A stretch of 64,000 bases of DNA, from assembly GCA_037962975.1 (NCBI GenBank), contig CM075669.1:121164501-121228500 (forward strand). Direction: 5' to 3'. Of the stretch, positions 24,368-36,363 are shown piece after piece (positions within the stretch are counted from its first letter, which is position 1; every line of letters starts with the position of its first letter). This stretch comes from Clitoria ternatea (Eukaryota > Streptophyta > Magnoliopsida > Fabales > Fabaceae). The position numbers and the translations under genes were made by a program. The notes beneath the pieces were generated by a model. That model worked only from the letters and a program-made list of their open reading frames with translations. It had not been told where the DNA came from and searched no databases.

Positions 24368-24561
24368 TCAGAAGGTGAAAGTTCTAGACTTAGGTGAGTC
24401 AGCAATTTTAAGGGTCTCTTCAATAAGCTTTATGGCCTTGTACTCCTTATCTCGACTCTCACACTCTCATTCTTCTCCATCTTGTCATAATTTGCTTGCT
24501 TCACTTTCAAACACTTTATTTTGGATTTTAGAGTCACCACAAGCCTTCCCAAACCCATCAT
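24368..24561 (-). pseudogene. Small plant protein gene with a frameshift
   Basis: ATG at 24561 opens MMGLGRLVVTLKSKIKCL, then DKMEKNESVRVEIRS, and hits a stop at 24430 after 43 codons. One base is missing near 24435. In the next frame the reading continues KAIKLIEETLKIADSPKSR and ends at 24368, giving about 65 residues in all. The layout (basic start, SVRVEIRS, K-A-x-K-L-I-E-E-T-L) looks like a small conserved plant protein family of unknown function; I cannot name it. It lies between element C and a family-B LTR, so it may be a host gene remnant or cargo of CACTA3. The frameshift could also be a sequencing error. Confidence 0.45.
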
Positions 24562-25469
24562 CTCTAAAACATATATATCTTTGTTGATTAATTATAATTC
24601 TGCTCAAAACAATTAATAAAGGCTAAAAACACTAATTAAACCATGCACAAGAAAAATAAGAATAATAATAGCTTTTTTATAAGAAAAAAGACAAGTGAAA
24701 AAGAGAGAGGAGAGAAACAAACCTTGTGGCCTTGTTCTGTTTGGCAATATAACACTTTCAGTCTACTTGGAATAGAATAAAAAACGATAGAAAAGTTATG
24801 GTAAAAAAATAAATTATGTGTATGTTATAGGGTGAGAGAGACAAGAGGAAAAGAAACAAGTAAGGAAGATGAAATGAATGAATGAATAGAAGGGTAGGTT
24901 GTGATTTATGAATAAGTGTGTGGTATTTAGAAAAAAACAAGTTAATAACATTGGCCACAAGTCAAAAGATTTTTAACTCAAGGGGATTAGTTAGAAGTTA
25001 AAGAAAACTATTTTAAAAACTTATAAAATGAAAAAATTAAATTTTAAGTAATAATATTAACAACTAAAAGGTCTTAAACCATAAATTATCTTATAATGCA
25101 TTAATATAAAACTAATAATTATCCAATCAAATATAACACATTAAATATAATTTTAAGATGTTTTATTTGAAATTATATTATAAATTAATTTTTTATAAAC
25201 ATAATATTTAAAAATATTATATTTATATATTATTATATTATAAATACATTTAATGTATATATTTAATATAACATACCAACTAAATGAGTTGAACTAATAA
25301 ATTTTATAAGTTTCTTTAAAAGTCTGTCACCTAACATATTTAATTAAATGTACTTTTTAAATAAAATGTTAAGATCTAGTCTTTTTATCTGACAGTCCTA
25401 ATATAAGTTAACCTTAAATAAACTTATTTTCATATATATGAGATTAAATAACAATAATTACTTTATTTC
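24562..25469. other. AT-rich sequence without recognisable features
   Basis: Upstream of the small gene and before the next LTR fragment. A purine-rich patch (24670-24720) could be a leader on the minus strand. From 24960 onward the sequence is strongly AT-rich. No terminal repeats or protein are seen. Confidence 0.4.
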
Positions 25470-28400
25470 TCACAATCATGTTTTGACAAGCTTTGGACTT
25501 GTTAATTAAGCTTCATGATGTGTTGACAATTGTTTAGACTTGTGATGATGCCTTAAGATGGCTCATTGATTAAATGCATGTATGTATGTGTATTGGTGTA
25601 GGTCGTATTTCGGGCAATGGGCAGAACGATTGGAGTATTCAAATCGTTGTTCTTCTCTCAAGGTAGGAGAGAAGTTTACATTTCAAATGCATGATTTGAA
25701 TAATTGATGATTAATGTATATGACAATGCTCATGTTTTCCTTGCCATGGTTGTATAGGAATGATGTAATAATTGATTTTGTGATGAATGATGTGCTTGGA
25801 AAGTTATTGGTTTATGGGAACCATATATGTATGATATGAAAGTGAAAGTTTTATAGTTCCTTTGATGGGAATGATGTGTATATTGATGAACAATCCATGG
25901 ATGGATGAATTGTCTAAAACATGAGGTTGTGTTTTTGATGTTCATGCAGAATTAAGGGGCTGGTTGGGCTATATTAAGTTTTAGTATGTTTGGATGCCAC
26001 GGAATAGTTTCAATAATGTGTATGCATGATTTAGAACTTGTAGAAACTGAAATGGGCCAATTCCATTGGGAGTTGACCCTTGTGTTGCACAAAAAATGCC
26101 TTGAAATGGGCTAAAAGCATTTCTGCGCATAAGCCCCTTCTTTTCAGGGATTTTTTAGTGTGGCTAGTGGCTACACGTCATAAATGGTGTGTATTAGGTA
26201 GTGTTAAAGTTTGGTGGCCATTGGAATCCATATAAAAGAGTTAAGGTGGTTGGAAGTTACGAAATTACGTATTTTCTACATTATGCAATAGACTTGCTGT
26301 CATGAATCAGTTCATGGTTCCCTTGAATCGATTCATGAGCTATTGGAGTTGCTTGAATTGATTCACACGAGTCTTGAATCGATTCAGGAGCTTCTAGAAT
26401 GGCTTGAATCGACTCACACGAGTCTTGAATTGATTCATGAGCCTCTATTTTCACTGTTCACAACTTCCAATTCACATAAATCGATTCATGAGCCTCTGTT
26501 TTCACTGTTCATGACTCCCACTCCACATGAATCGATTCACACGAGTCTTGAATCGATTCATGGTGTGTTATTGGCCAATTTTCACTCTGTTTTGATGTTG
26601 TTTGGTGTTGTTGAGTCATGACGCATATATGCAATCGATTGAACACATTTTTAATACATTTTAGCAATCAATGCATGATGGTATTATCATGTCCCTCGTA
26701 TAATTTGGTTTTTGAAAGTTTCCAAGTGCTTGTTAATATCCAAAACCCTTTTATTATACAAAAAACAAGAGATTGTATTAAGGGTATATGATTATGGTGT
26801 GTCTTAGTGGTGATTGATAATGGCTTAAGGCTTTGGCAAAGTATGTGTGTGACATGTCATGTTATGAGAACATGTATACTCCACTATTATTGATATGTTA
26901 TGATAAATGATGGTAGAAATTAAATGATGTGGTTGTATGACACACCGTTGATTAATGATGAGACTAATGAGAGGACAATTGAATGACAATGTGTTATTAT
27001 AAGCGATAAATTGAGATGATGTCGATAATGAACAAAGATGAATATTGTTGACATTTGTGATTGATGCAAGATGAACTTGCAATTGTGTGTTAAAATTATA
27101 CTTGATGGAAAATGTTGAGGATGAATAAGGATAAGTGTTATTGTGGGTGTATGTATGTTACCACACATGTTGAATGACAAATATTAATATTGAATAAAAG
27201 GGGATATTATTGTTGAACATACCCTTGATCAAATGGTGATTGTTATTATTGATGATTGTGATGCCATCGTGGTTAATACAAGTGTGATCTTATATGTGTA
27301 ATTCGAATTGTATTGGCAAGTATATGGTTCTATGAATTTGAAATATACTTATTAATACGCCTTGTTGGTTTCCATGCGTGGGTTAATATTATGAGGATTG
27401 ACATGTTTTTTGATTGCCATGCGTGGATTGATGTCAATGGGAATTCTTAGCCATTGTAATGCAAATTATGAGAATGGTATGCCTTGAGGGGCTTTGAAAT
27501 TGGTTGCGTACCACTACTTGTATTGCTAAATGTAAAATATATATATGTACCCTAAGTGAGTGGGTGAGACATCCTTGCAAGGTTAAGATTTAGCATGTGC
27601 ATTGTTGCATTCATGGCATGCATGGCGTAACATCTTGAAGGTGGTTGCGATCAACAATATATTGAAATGATGAAAGTCTTGCGGGACTATATGAAAGGGA
27701 GTACCCTATGCGTGGGGGAAACCAATATGAGAATGATGAATATGGTTGCGATCATAATAATAAAGATCCAGCGGGATTCTATGAAATGGACCCTTGCATG
27801 GGAGACATGTGCTGGATTGGTTATAAGTGGTTGTGATCACTTGAGGAACCATGTGCGTATGGGTTATGTAAATTGTTTCAAAATGGATCTATTGCATATA
27901 CATTAAACAGTGTGACATATGCATTAGCCATAGGTACATGGCATTTGAGATGGAGATGACCAAACAAAGATGATAACCTCTTGAGGGTAATAAATGATTA
28001 AAGATGTAAAGATTTAATGACGAACAATTGTGATAGCCCATGATGATGAGGGCAATGTGAATGTGTATGTGCTTGTGTATGTTCTTACTATGAGTTATGA
28101 ATACTAAGGCTTGTATGCCTAAGATGATATCTTGATGATGGTTATTTAATAAACTGATAATTTTATAGTAAAGCACACATGTTGTTTGTATTCATGTACA
28201 CATGATCACAATGTATTTAAATTCGTCATTTTGAATGTATAACTCACTCTCCCATGTTGTCTCCTTTTAGCATTGTAATGCAAGGTTGTCATGGGATGAG
28301 AGTGTGCCTTTGAGCTAAAGCTTTTGTAGAAGGTAAATAGTTGTAACGGAAAGCCTTGGCTGGCAGCAGTTGTTAAATATGATGTAATAAATGAATTATG

Positions 28401-29087
28401 CATGTTGATGTTGATAAATAGTGACTTGTGGATATGCATGTAGCCCTCTTTTGTAATGCATATTATGGATGTATGCTTTATATGTAAATGAATGATTAGA
28501 TAAATACTTATGGGATTGACCTTGGTAATGTGTATAGATGATAGAGATATTTGAATTGATACCAAATTGGTGAATGAATGAGGTCAATTATGGGATGAGA
28601 TTATCAGAGATGTGTGTTGTATAAATGCATATAAATTTGAGGCATAGGAGGTGTATGAATGTTAGAAAGTAGATAGTCCATATTCCCAATTGATGATTAA
28701 TACCTCATGTAGAGGCTACTTACAGTTTTGAATATATGCATATGAATTCTGTGTGAGGTTGGTTGTGGCCTAATAGGCTTATGTTATGTAATTGCATGCT
28801 TTGTCGAGTCTTTTCTGATATCTTCATATATGAGACTAGGCGCTTGCCATGTATACACATTCTTCTTCCGCTGTGAACCCTACTATTTTTGTATACACAT
28901 ATGGGCGATGTATCTTGCGATCCAGTTATAATTTCTTAAATATCACTCTTCGGTTTCTGTGGTTTGGGTCTTGATGTAATTATTGAGGTGTTTTGGAAAT
29001 ATTCTAAATGTGAAAAATTTACTCACATTTTTATTAATTATTTATCTTGATTACATCGGGATTCGGGTCTGGGAAACCGGGGTGTGA
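25470..29087 (+). mobile_element. Family-B LTR, third copy, 5'-truncated
   Basis: The stretch 25475-25985 matches 9955-10471 closely and then continues where the earlier copy was cut by CACTA3. The blocks at 28170-28400 and 28925-29087 match 960-1140 and 1240-1401, so this copy reaches the LTR 3' end, here a diverged GGGGTGTGATGA. The first 1.5 kb of the LTR is missing. It contains the GAATCGATTCA array at 26283-26570. No protein-coding region. Because 500 bases overlap with the copy at 8498-10471, the two are separate LTRs and not halves of one. Confidence 0.7.
26283..26570 (+). repeat. GAATCGATTCA palindromic array in the LTR
   Basis: About ten copies of TTGAATCGATTCATGAG or TGAATCGATTCACACGAGTC. 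The core GAATCGATTC is a perfect 10-base palindrome, often followed by CACGAGTCTT. Other family-B-like LTRs in the window carry different motifs. Confidence 0.85.
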
Positions 29088-29440
29088 TGAGACGCCCTGA
29101 AAATACGGGGGAATTTTTCATGAATTTAAAATCATTATTTAATGAAAAGAAGAATAAGTGGTAAAGCTTTCTAGTTCAACACCTGGATCGATAAAAGCCA
29201 CTCTCATATATGAAGATATGGGAGGGTAATTTAAGAGGATGTTTATGAAATAAATGTCCAATTAAAAACAACGGAAGAATCAATTGAGTTAGTTGTTACA
29301 TGATTGGGTTTTAAGAGGAAATTATTTCATGAGGTACAAGGGTTCATAATATGCTCAAATTACTTTTAAGATGATGTAAGCAAAGGATTCAATGCAAGAG
29401 AAATAAAAACAAATTGGGTCAGGATAATTTAGGGCATCAG
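29088..29440 (+). other. LTR-like start abutting the family-B LTR end
   Basis: Directly after the preceding LTR, the sequence TGAGACGCCCTGAAAATACG resembles the opening of plant gypsy LTRs. It is either the head of another plus-strand LTR or the 3' tail of the minus-strand LTR of element D. No gene. The boundary with the neighbouring array is not certain. Confidence 0.35.
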
Positions 29441-29990
29441 GGTGCCACTCGCTCAAGCGAGTACCACATTCGCTTGAGTGAGCTCACATGGGCACGCTTG
29501 AGCGAAACAAAGGAAGGCTGAGCGAAGGAGGAATTTGAGCATCAGGGGTCCCTTCGCTTGAGCGAACCCCATCTCACTTGAGCAAGATTCGAAAGCCTCA
29601 CTTAGGCAAGTCAGCGAAACGCTTGAGTGAGGGAGGAGGTTTGCATCAATAGCCAATCTCCCTTGAGCGAGTTCCATCTCGCTTGAGCGAGATTGCTCCA
29701 GTGACATTAGAGACTCTCTGCTCGATTTTCGCTTGGGCGAGGCAAGTCTCACCTGGGCAAAAATCGTCCAGTGTCTATTTCCATCCTCCTCGCTTGAGCG
29801 ACTCCTAAGCCAGGGCCATTTCGCTTGAGCGAAAATGGTCTAGTGACCAACCATTGGTTCCAGACTAATCTCGCCTGGGCGAGAAGACCATTCGCTTGAG
29901 CGAACTTCGGCCAGTGGCCAAAACACTGATACCCAAGGATCTCGCTCGAGCGAGATTCTCACTCGCTTGAGCGAGTTATGCAGAAAACGG
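29441..29990 (-). repeat. CGCTTGAGCGA near-palindrome array
   Basis: Seven exact copies of CGCTTGAGCGA, one inverted CGCTCAAGCGA and about seven variants (CGCCTGGGCGA, CGCTCGAGCGA, CACTTGAGCAA) lie in 550 bases. Each unit has TCGC/GCGA arms. The readable frame at 29453-29752 is an artefact of the array. Confidence 0.85.
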
Positions 29991-32900
29991 GCAAACATGA
30001 GATTTTCATGCAACTTAACATGCCAATTACCATTTATTGCTATGTTAGTCTATTCTAATGCATTATTCATATTCTATTATGCATTTGGGAGTCTATCCAC
30101 TCTTTCACACATATTAAATTCAACTCCCTTTCATTCATTACATAGCATTCAAATCATTCTCACAAAATCTTCATCAAATACCATAAATTATAAAACATGT
30201 CATTCATTCATAAGAATTAACATCATCCAACATCATAATTCATCATCTTACATCATTTGGGTCACAAATGAAAATTGGCCATAAACACCAAGGTCCAATT
30301 TTCCCACATGACCCTCAAAATCATCATCACTAATCTAGCTAACAAAATAAGCATTCATATACATCACATGTTATGCAAAAATCTAGATTTCACCGGCCAA
30401 GGCACTTCCTATACCACTATTTACCTCCTCAACCAAAATGCACTTCAAAATGTCTACTCCTCCCATAAATGCCCTGCATCACAAGTCTAAAAATAGACAA
30501 CATGGGAGAGTGAGTCATACATTCCAAAAGGATGAATATGAATACCATATGATTATATACATATGCATCAAACATGTATACTTGCATACACACAACACCT
30601 CATTCATCATTATATCTTTATCACACACACATAACTCAACATCATTTTAAGTCAAGCAAGGTATACTAGCATGTACATAATCAAGTCCTGCAACATTGGA
30701 CTAACACACAATACATTATTTTACTCAAATTACTATTTGGTATTCATATCTTCATGTTGTCTTAACACATTATATTATCTCCAATTCATCCATCATCATA
30801 ACACATCTCCTTTGGCATGCTTCCTTGCTATATGCAAATGCTCTTAAGCTAATGCATATGTATAATGGAATATGTCAACAATTGCAGATCTGACTGTGGG
30901 AATATAAACACCAATTGTGGGACTTAAGTATGATCATCTAATCATACCCCTACTATAGTAGTAAAATGTGTACACTTATTCTTAAATTTGCATGTATTCA
31001 CCAATTGTTTTATTGGTACCAAACCACATCGCCCATCTTGCAACACCTAGTCATTTTCACCATGACCGCGGTATACAACATATTCCACATATGGTGTTGC
31101 GGGATCTCAAAGACCACCGGGGTCACCTGCTCATCAAGAGCCACCCCCCATAAGGGTCTGCCACATGTAGCTCCCCAAAGCAATACATGGGCGGCTTCGT
31201 GACTTACACACTTAGTCACAGGGGAAATAAAACTTGCTTGAGCACCGAGCCACCCTCCCACTGGGCCGGCCGAGGGAACTCCCCTATATTCCAACATCGG
31301 CGGCTATGCAGTATGCCATGGATGCAAATGCAAATCATATGCATTTCTCACTCTATGTACCCTATATATGCCACTCATCATACATCATCATCATCATTAT
31401 CACCAACATCACCACAAGACTTTTAGTGGGTTCATTATTGTTGGTTATTCTTATTAGTTTAAATCTTTGTGTGGCATTTTCGATAGCTCTCATTCATATC
31501 ATTTACTTTCATCATCAATACAAAGACTCCAGTCATTCTCTATTAGACATCACCAACAATCATTATACATTTATGGTGGACATATATATCACCACATAAC
31601 ATTAAACAATTTACACCACCATATAACACACCAAGATCATTCTAAATGCATCAAGCATGTTGCCAAAACATATCATTAACATCATGTACAACATTATGTA
31701 ACACTCCAATAAGGAAAACATGCATCTCAATACATATGGCAATCATATACCATTCAAATTCATGCATTTAGAACATAAGACTCCTCTCCTACCTCAAGAG
31801 AAGAATTCCGATTGATAAGACGCACCCGCCTCTTCGCTCGGAATGGATCCTACATAACCATACATGTAAAATCTTAATTAATCAACTATTCAAGGCACAA
31901 TTTCAACTTTTAATTAATTATTATTATATCTACCAATCCTTAACATGTACAAGACATGCTATAAACCTTATTTTCATTATTTGTTAGGCTTCGGGAATTC
32001 CTTCCCATCAAGCCACATTCATTAAATTCAAAGGCTACAAAACAATCATAGCCCAAACCTTCATGTAACTCCACTTATCCACATCCATATTCATTAATTT
32101 CATGCATTATTTTCATAAAACATTCTCTTAAGTCAATATTAACCATTTTCCCCAAATCTCAAAGTTAGGGTTTTACCAAACCCACCACCATTAATAAATG
32201 ATCATCCACTTTCCATCACCTACCCATCATAAATGCATTAGTAACATTTATTTCACTTAAACCTTGTATTTATGACATCCACCTTAGGGTTTACATATTA
32301 AATGCACTCTATTATACACCCATTCATCTACATTACTTCCCCAAACCAAAACAAATCAAAACCAAAGCATTAACCCCATCCAAAATGGTGAGAGAAACTT
32401 ACCTCACCCAAAAACAAAAATGGGTCCAAGGAGGGAAAGATACCACACGAAAATGGAGAAGGGAAAGAAGTTTTCAACTCCAATGGTCTCTTTCTAAGCT
32501 CCTTGAAAACAAAATTGGAGGGGGAGAAGATCACCTCTTGGCTAGGGTTTTAGAAGAAGAAGATAAAAGGAAATAGAGAGGGGAAATAGGAGAAACAGAA
32601 GAGAAGTAAAACATTTCCCTTTTTCACTCAGCAAATTCACATGAAGTGGCAAGGGAAAATGGGGTTTTGGTTTTTAATTTTAACCCTTCATTAAAAGATT
32701 CATCATTTTAAGACAAACAGGACCTCTGTTTAAGCTCAATACTTAATCTAAAAATTATTCCGAATATATTTTCAGACTCCCAATATTATCCTCAATAGCC
32801 CTGACCAATATCATCTGAATCAGAGATACTTGGTCTGGCACCTATATCTCAACCGGGCTTATTTTTAGCTTTTCCGGTCTCCATAAATCACCAACAGTCC

Positions 32901-33017
32901 CTAAAAATCTTAATTTAATTATTCTCAATATCTTGGGACATCAAATAACTCATATTCAATTATTTAATATTTATTTCCTTAATTTATTCCTCGAATTTTA
33001 AAATCTAGGATGTTACA
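29991..33017 (-). mobile_element. 3' LTR of element D (Tekay/Del-like)
   Basis: On the minus strand it starts TGTAACATCCTAGATTTT at 33017, next to a polypurine tract. Its blocks are the reverse complement of family-B copies: AGTATCTC near 32825, the leader near 32380-32640, CTCTTGAGGTAGGAGAG near 31780, and GACTCACTCTCCCATG near 30505. Its 3' boundary is unclear; it may extend to 29088 and include the array. A GC-richer patch at 31060-31310 has no protein match. The minus-strand frame there (31010-31297) is unsupported. Confidence 0.75.
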
Positions 33018-33784
33018 ATCCACCCCACCAAAAAGAAAATTTCGTCCTTGAAATTTAACATACCGGATTCAAATACGTCAGGATATCGTTCCCTGATTTC
33101 GTCCTCACGTTCCCATGTGAAATTCTCCACATTTCCATGTTTCCAAGCGACCTTTACCAAAGGTACCAGCTTGTTCCGCAATCTCTTCACGGAATGTTCG
33201 ACAATACGAACAGAAACAAGAGGAACAGATAAATCATCACGTATATCGACATCGTCCATAGGAATCACATGTAGAGGATCATGAACATATTTCCTCAACT
33301 ACGACATATAGAACACGTTGTGTAGGTTAGCAAGATACAGAGGGAGTGCAATTCGATAAGCAACATCGCCAATCCGCTCCAATATCTCGTACGGTCCAAT
33401 AAACCTAGGGCTTGATTTTCCACTTTTCAACGCCCTTCCAATCCCTTTATCATGCGAGACCTTTAAGAATACGTGATCACCCACTTGAAACTCAAGTGGT
33501 TTATGCCTCTTGTCATAATAACTCTTCTGTCTATCCTGAGCAATCTTCATATTCTCTTGTATCTTTTTAATATGCTCAGTTGTCTCTTGAACAATCTCCG
33601 ACCCTAAGGCCAAGTTCTCTCCAACCTCAAGCCAACACAAAGGGGTTCTACACTTCCTTCCATACAACGCTTCATATGGTGCCATGCCAATACTAGAATG
33701 AAAGCTGTTGTTGTAGGTAAACTCGATTAAAGGCAAATATTTTACCCACGGAGCACCATGTTCTAGAACACATGCACGTAACAA
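33005..33784 (-). pseudogene. Element D integrase C-terminal part
   Basis: Two open pieces in one frame (33784-33299 and 33298-33005), split by a TAG. The first holds the end of the catalytic core (FTYNNSFHSSIGMAPYEALY) and the C-terminal domain (GDHVFLKVS, FIGPYEILERIG, LHNVF). The second ends in a chromodomain-like stretch (LVKVAWKHGNVENFTWE, REDEIRERYP), as in element C. The frame runs over the polypurine tract into the LTR, as is usual for this lineage. Confidence 0.9.
33018..33030 (-). promoter_or_regulatory. Polypurine tract of element D
   Basis: The minus strand reads TGGTGGGGTGGAT immediately before the 3' LTR. It confirms the element's orientation and LTR boundary. Confidence 0.75.
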
Positions 33785-34633
33785 ATCCTTAAGACTTTGA
33801 ATAGTCCTCTCAGATTGTCCGTCCGTCTAAGGGTGATAAGCTGAACTCAACTTCAATTTAGAGCCCATGGCCTCATATAGGCTTCCCCAAAATCGAGAAG
33901 TAAAGCATGGGTCTCTATCAGAAACGATACTAGAGGGCACACCATGCAACCTCATAATCTCCTTAATGTACAACTACGCTAGATCCTCTAAGGAACTCTT
34001 CATGCTAATCGGCAGAAAATGCGCACTCTTTATTAAATGATCTACAATCACCTAAATTTCATCATAGTTGGACCTCATCCTAGGTAAACCGGACACAAAG
34101 TCCATAACAATAGCATCTCATTTCCAGACAGGGATCTCCAAAAGTCTTAAATAACCAGATGGTCTCTGATGCTCGACCTTCGCCTTCTGACAAATGAGGC
34201 AAGATGCCACAAAGTTCGCCACATCATGCTTCATACCAGACCACCAAAGATTCTTCTTCAAGTCTTGATACATCTTGGTAGAACTAGGATGAATGCTCAA
34301 TACGCTTTTGTGAGCTTCCTCAAGTACACATTTCCTCACATCACCACTTGAGGGAACATAAACTTGACCTTTCACACGCCAAATGCCATCTTGGCCTTCC
34401 ACTAGGAACAAATTCTTCCCCTTCTCTTGGGTTTTCTTCATCTCAATCAAATACTTATCATTCAGTTGTTGTACCTTCACATATTCAAGAAACTCATTTG
34501 TGACTTTCAAAATCTCAAGCAACATTGTCTTGGGAGTATAGATCTCCACACCGACATTTAAATTTCTAAATTGTTCAATCAACTCTATCTCTTTCGCCAT
34601 CATCATAAAGATATGCAACGACTTTCGACTCAA
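33785..34633 (-). pseudogene. Element D RNase H tail and integrase core, stop-ridden
   Basis: The open piece 34633-34118 starts SRKSLHIF (end of RNase H) and contains the integrase zinc site: HKSVLSIHP and SCLICQKAK, with both cysteines kept, unlike element C. From 34117 to 33785 several stops interrupt the catalytic core, but MDFVSGLPR, SDRDPCF and TDGQSERT can still be read, giving the D, D and E region. The original protein was similar to that of element C. It cannot make a working integrase. Confidence 0.88.
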
Positions 34634-34839
34634 GGCATCTCAACCACATTGACCTTTCCGGGGTGATACCTCAACTCAAACTCATAATCTTTTAGAAATT
34701 CCATCCATCGTCGCTGGCGCATATTCAGTTCCTTTTGGTCAAACAAATACTTAAGGCTCTTGTGATCACTAAAGACCATAAACTTAGAACCATACAAGTA
34801 ATGTCGCCACAACTTCAAAGCTAACACCACCGCCGCCAA
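34630..34839 (-). pseudogene. Element D RNase H fragment
   Basis: Sixty-nine residues: AAVVLALKLWRHYLYG, DHKSLKYLFDQKELN, FELRYHPGKVNVV. One or two bases are lost near 34635 in NVVADALSR, shifting the frame into a stop. The upstream TAA at about 34882 stands for the CAA of RQLRPHE. Confidence 0.88.
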
Positions 34840-34881
34840 TTCAAGATCGTGTGTAGGATAATTAACCTCATGCGGTCGTAA

Positions 34882-35490
34882 TTATCTCAACGCATAGGCT
34901 ATCACACATTCGCATTGCATCAACACACAACCCAAACCATGCATAGACACATCATAGTACACCACAAAATCATCCGTTAAATCGGGTAGCGCTAACACCG
35001 GTGCGGTAGTAAGTCTCAACTTCAACTCTTGGAAGTTTTCTTCGCATTCACGGGTCCACACAAACGGTTGATTCTTACGAGTCAACTTCGTCAATGGTAA
35101 AACTAAACGGGAAAATCCTTCAATGAACCTCCGGTAATAACTGGCAAGACCAAGAAAACTTCTTATCTCCGTCACGGACTTCGGTCTTCCCCAAGCCATT
35201 ACAGCTTCAACTTTCGATCTATCAACGACAACTCCATCACCGGAAATCACATGACCAAGAAAAGAGATCTCACTCATCCAGAATTCACATTTAGAGAGCT
35301 TAGCATACAATTCTTTCTCTCGAAGAATAGACAATACATGACGAAGATGTCTTTCATGCTCCTCATAACTCTTGGAGTACCCCAAAATATCATCAATAAA
35401 CACTACGATGAACTGGTCAAGATACTCATGGAAGATGCGATTCATGTAATCCATGAAAATTGTAGGAGCATTCGTCACTCCAAATGGCAT
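34882..35490 (-). pseudogene. Element D reverse transcriptase, C-part
   Basis: Two hundred and two residues in the frame of 35521-35781. Motifs are MPFGVTNAPTIFM, the catalytic FIDD in VVFIDDILGYSKS, KCEFWMSEISFLGHVIS and YYRRFIEGFS, then the start of RNase H. It follows a TGA that replaces the arginine of AFRTRYGHYEY, a CGA-to-TGA change. Confidence 0.9.
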
Positions 35491-35520
35491 CGCTACGTAC
35501 TCATAGTGTCCATATCGCGT

Positions 35521-36363
35521 TCAGAAGGCAGTTTTCAGAATATCTTCGGTCTTTACCCAAATTTGATGATATCCAGAATGCAAATCAATTTTTGAGAATA
35601 CAACAGCACGCTTCAACCGGTCCAAAAGATCATCAATATGAGGAAGAGGATATTTGTTCTTAATAGTTAACTTATTGAGTTGGTGATAGTCAACACACAA
35701 TCTCATGCTTCCGTCTTTCTTTTTCACCAACAACACCGGAGCACCCCAAGGAGACACACTTGGGCGAATAAACCCGTTCAAGCAATTCCTCGACTTGCTT
35801 CTTCAGCTTGGTCAACTCAATAGGAGACATTCGATAAGGAGCTCTAAAAACAGGCTCAGCACCAGGAATGAGGTCAATAGCAAATTCCACTTCTCGTGGA
35901 GGGGGTAGTCCAGGAATCACATCCGAAAACATATCGGGAAATTCAGAAACAATAGGAATCTCACAAGATTGGGACGTACCATTCCCATTAACCAAGTAGA
36001 ACATCATAAGAAGTTGGGAGATACCTTGCACATCAAAGCCTTCAGCATTTGAAGTCGGGAAGATCACCGTCTTGTTATGGCAATCTACTAAGACTTTGTT
36101 AGCGGATAAGCAGTCCATGCCTAGAATAATATCCAGGTCCTTCATAGGCAGACATACGAGGGGCACAACAAACTTTCTACCCTCAAGGTCTATCTCGACA
36201 TTCTCACATCGAGTCACCAATCTTAAACAAGTGTCGGTCGGTGTAGTCACCAATATGGAACCCTTCATCATACACATAGGCACCCACAAGCGCCTCACAC
36301 AGTCTTCAGAAATAAATGAGTGCGTAGCACCAGAATCAAAGATAACGTTTACTAAAACACCAA
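35521..36363 (-). pseudogene. Element D protease and RT N-part, cut by CACTA2
   Basis: Reading leftward from 36363, the aspartic protease motif DSGATHSFIS lies near 36337, followed by LDIILGMDCLSANK. The frame shifts near 35785 within EELLERG-IRPSVSPWG and resumes as 35781-35521 with VLLVKKKDGSMRLCVDYHQL and FSKIDLHSGYHQI. The first nine codons of the longest open frame come from the CACTA2 end and not from this gene. The gag and zinc knuckle that should lie to the right of 36363 are missing beyond CACTA2. Confidence 0.88.

Noticed and set aside
26343..26621. A 92-codon frame rich in repeated LELIHTSLES
   Set aside because: It is the GAATCGATTCA array read as protein.
29453..29752. A 99-codon minus-strand frame
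   Set aside because: It is the CGCTTGAGCGA array read as protein; no homology.
31010..31297. A 95-codon minus-strand frame in a GC-richer patch
   Set aside because: It lies in the transcribed noncoding part of the element D LTR, and I see no motif or second copy that supports coding.
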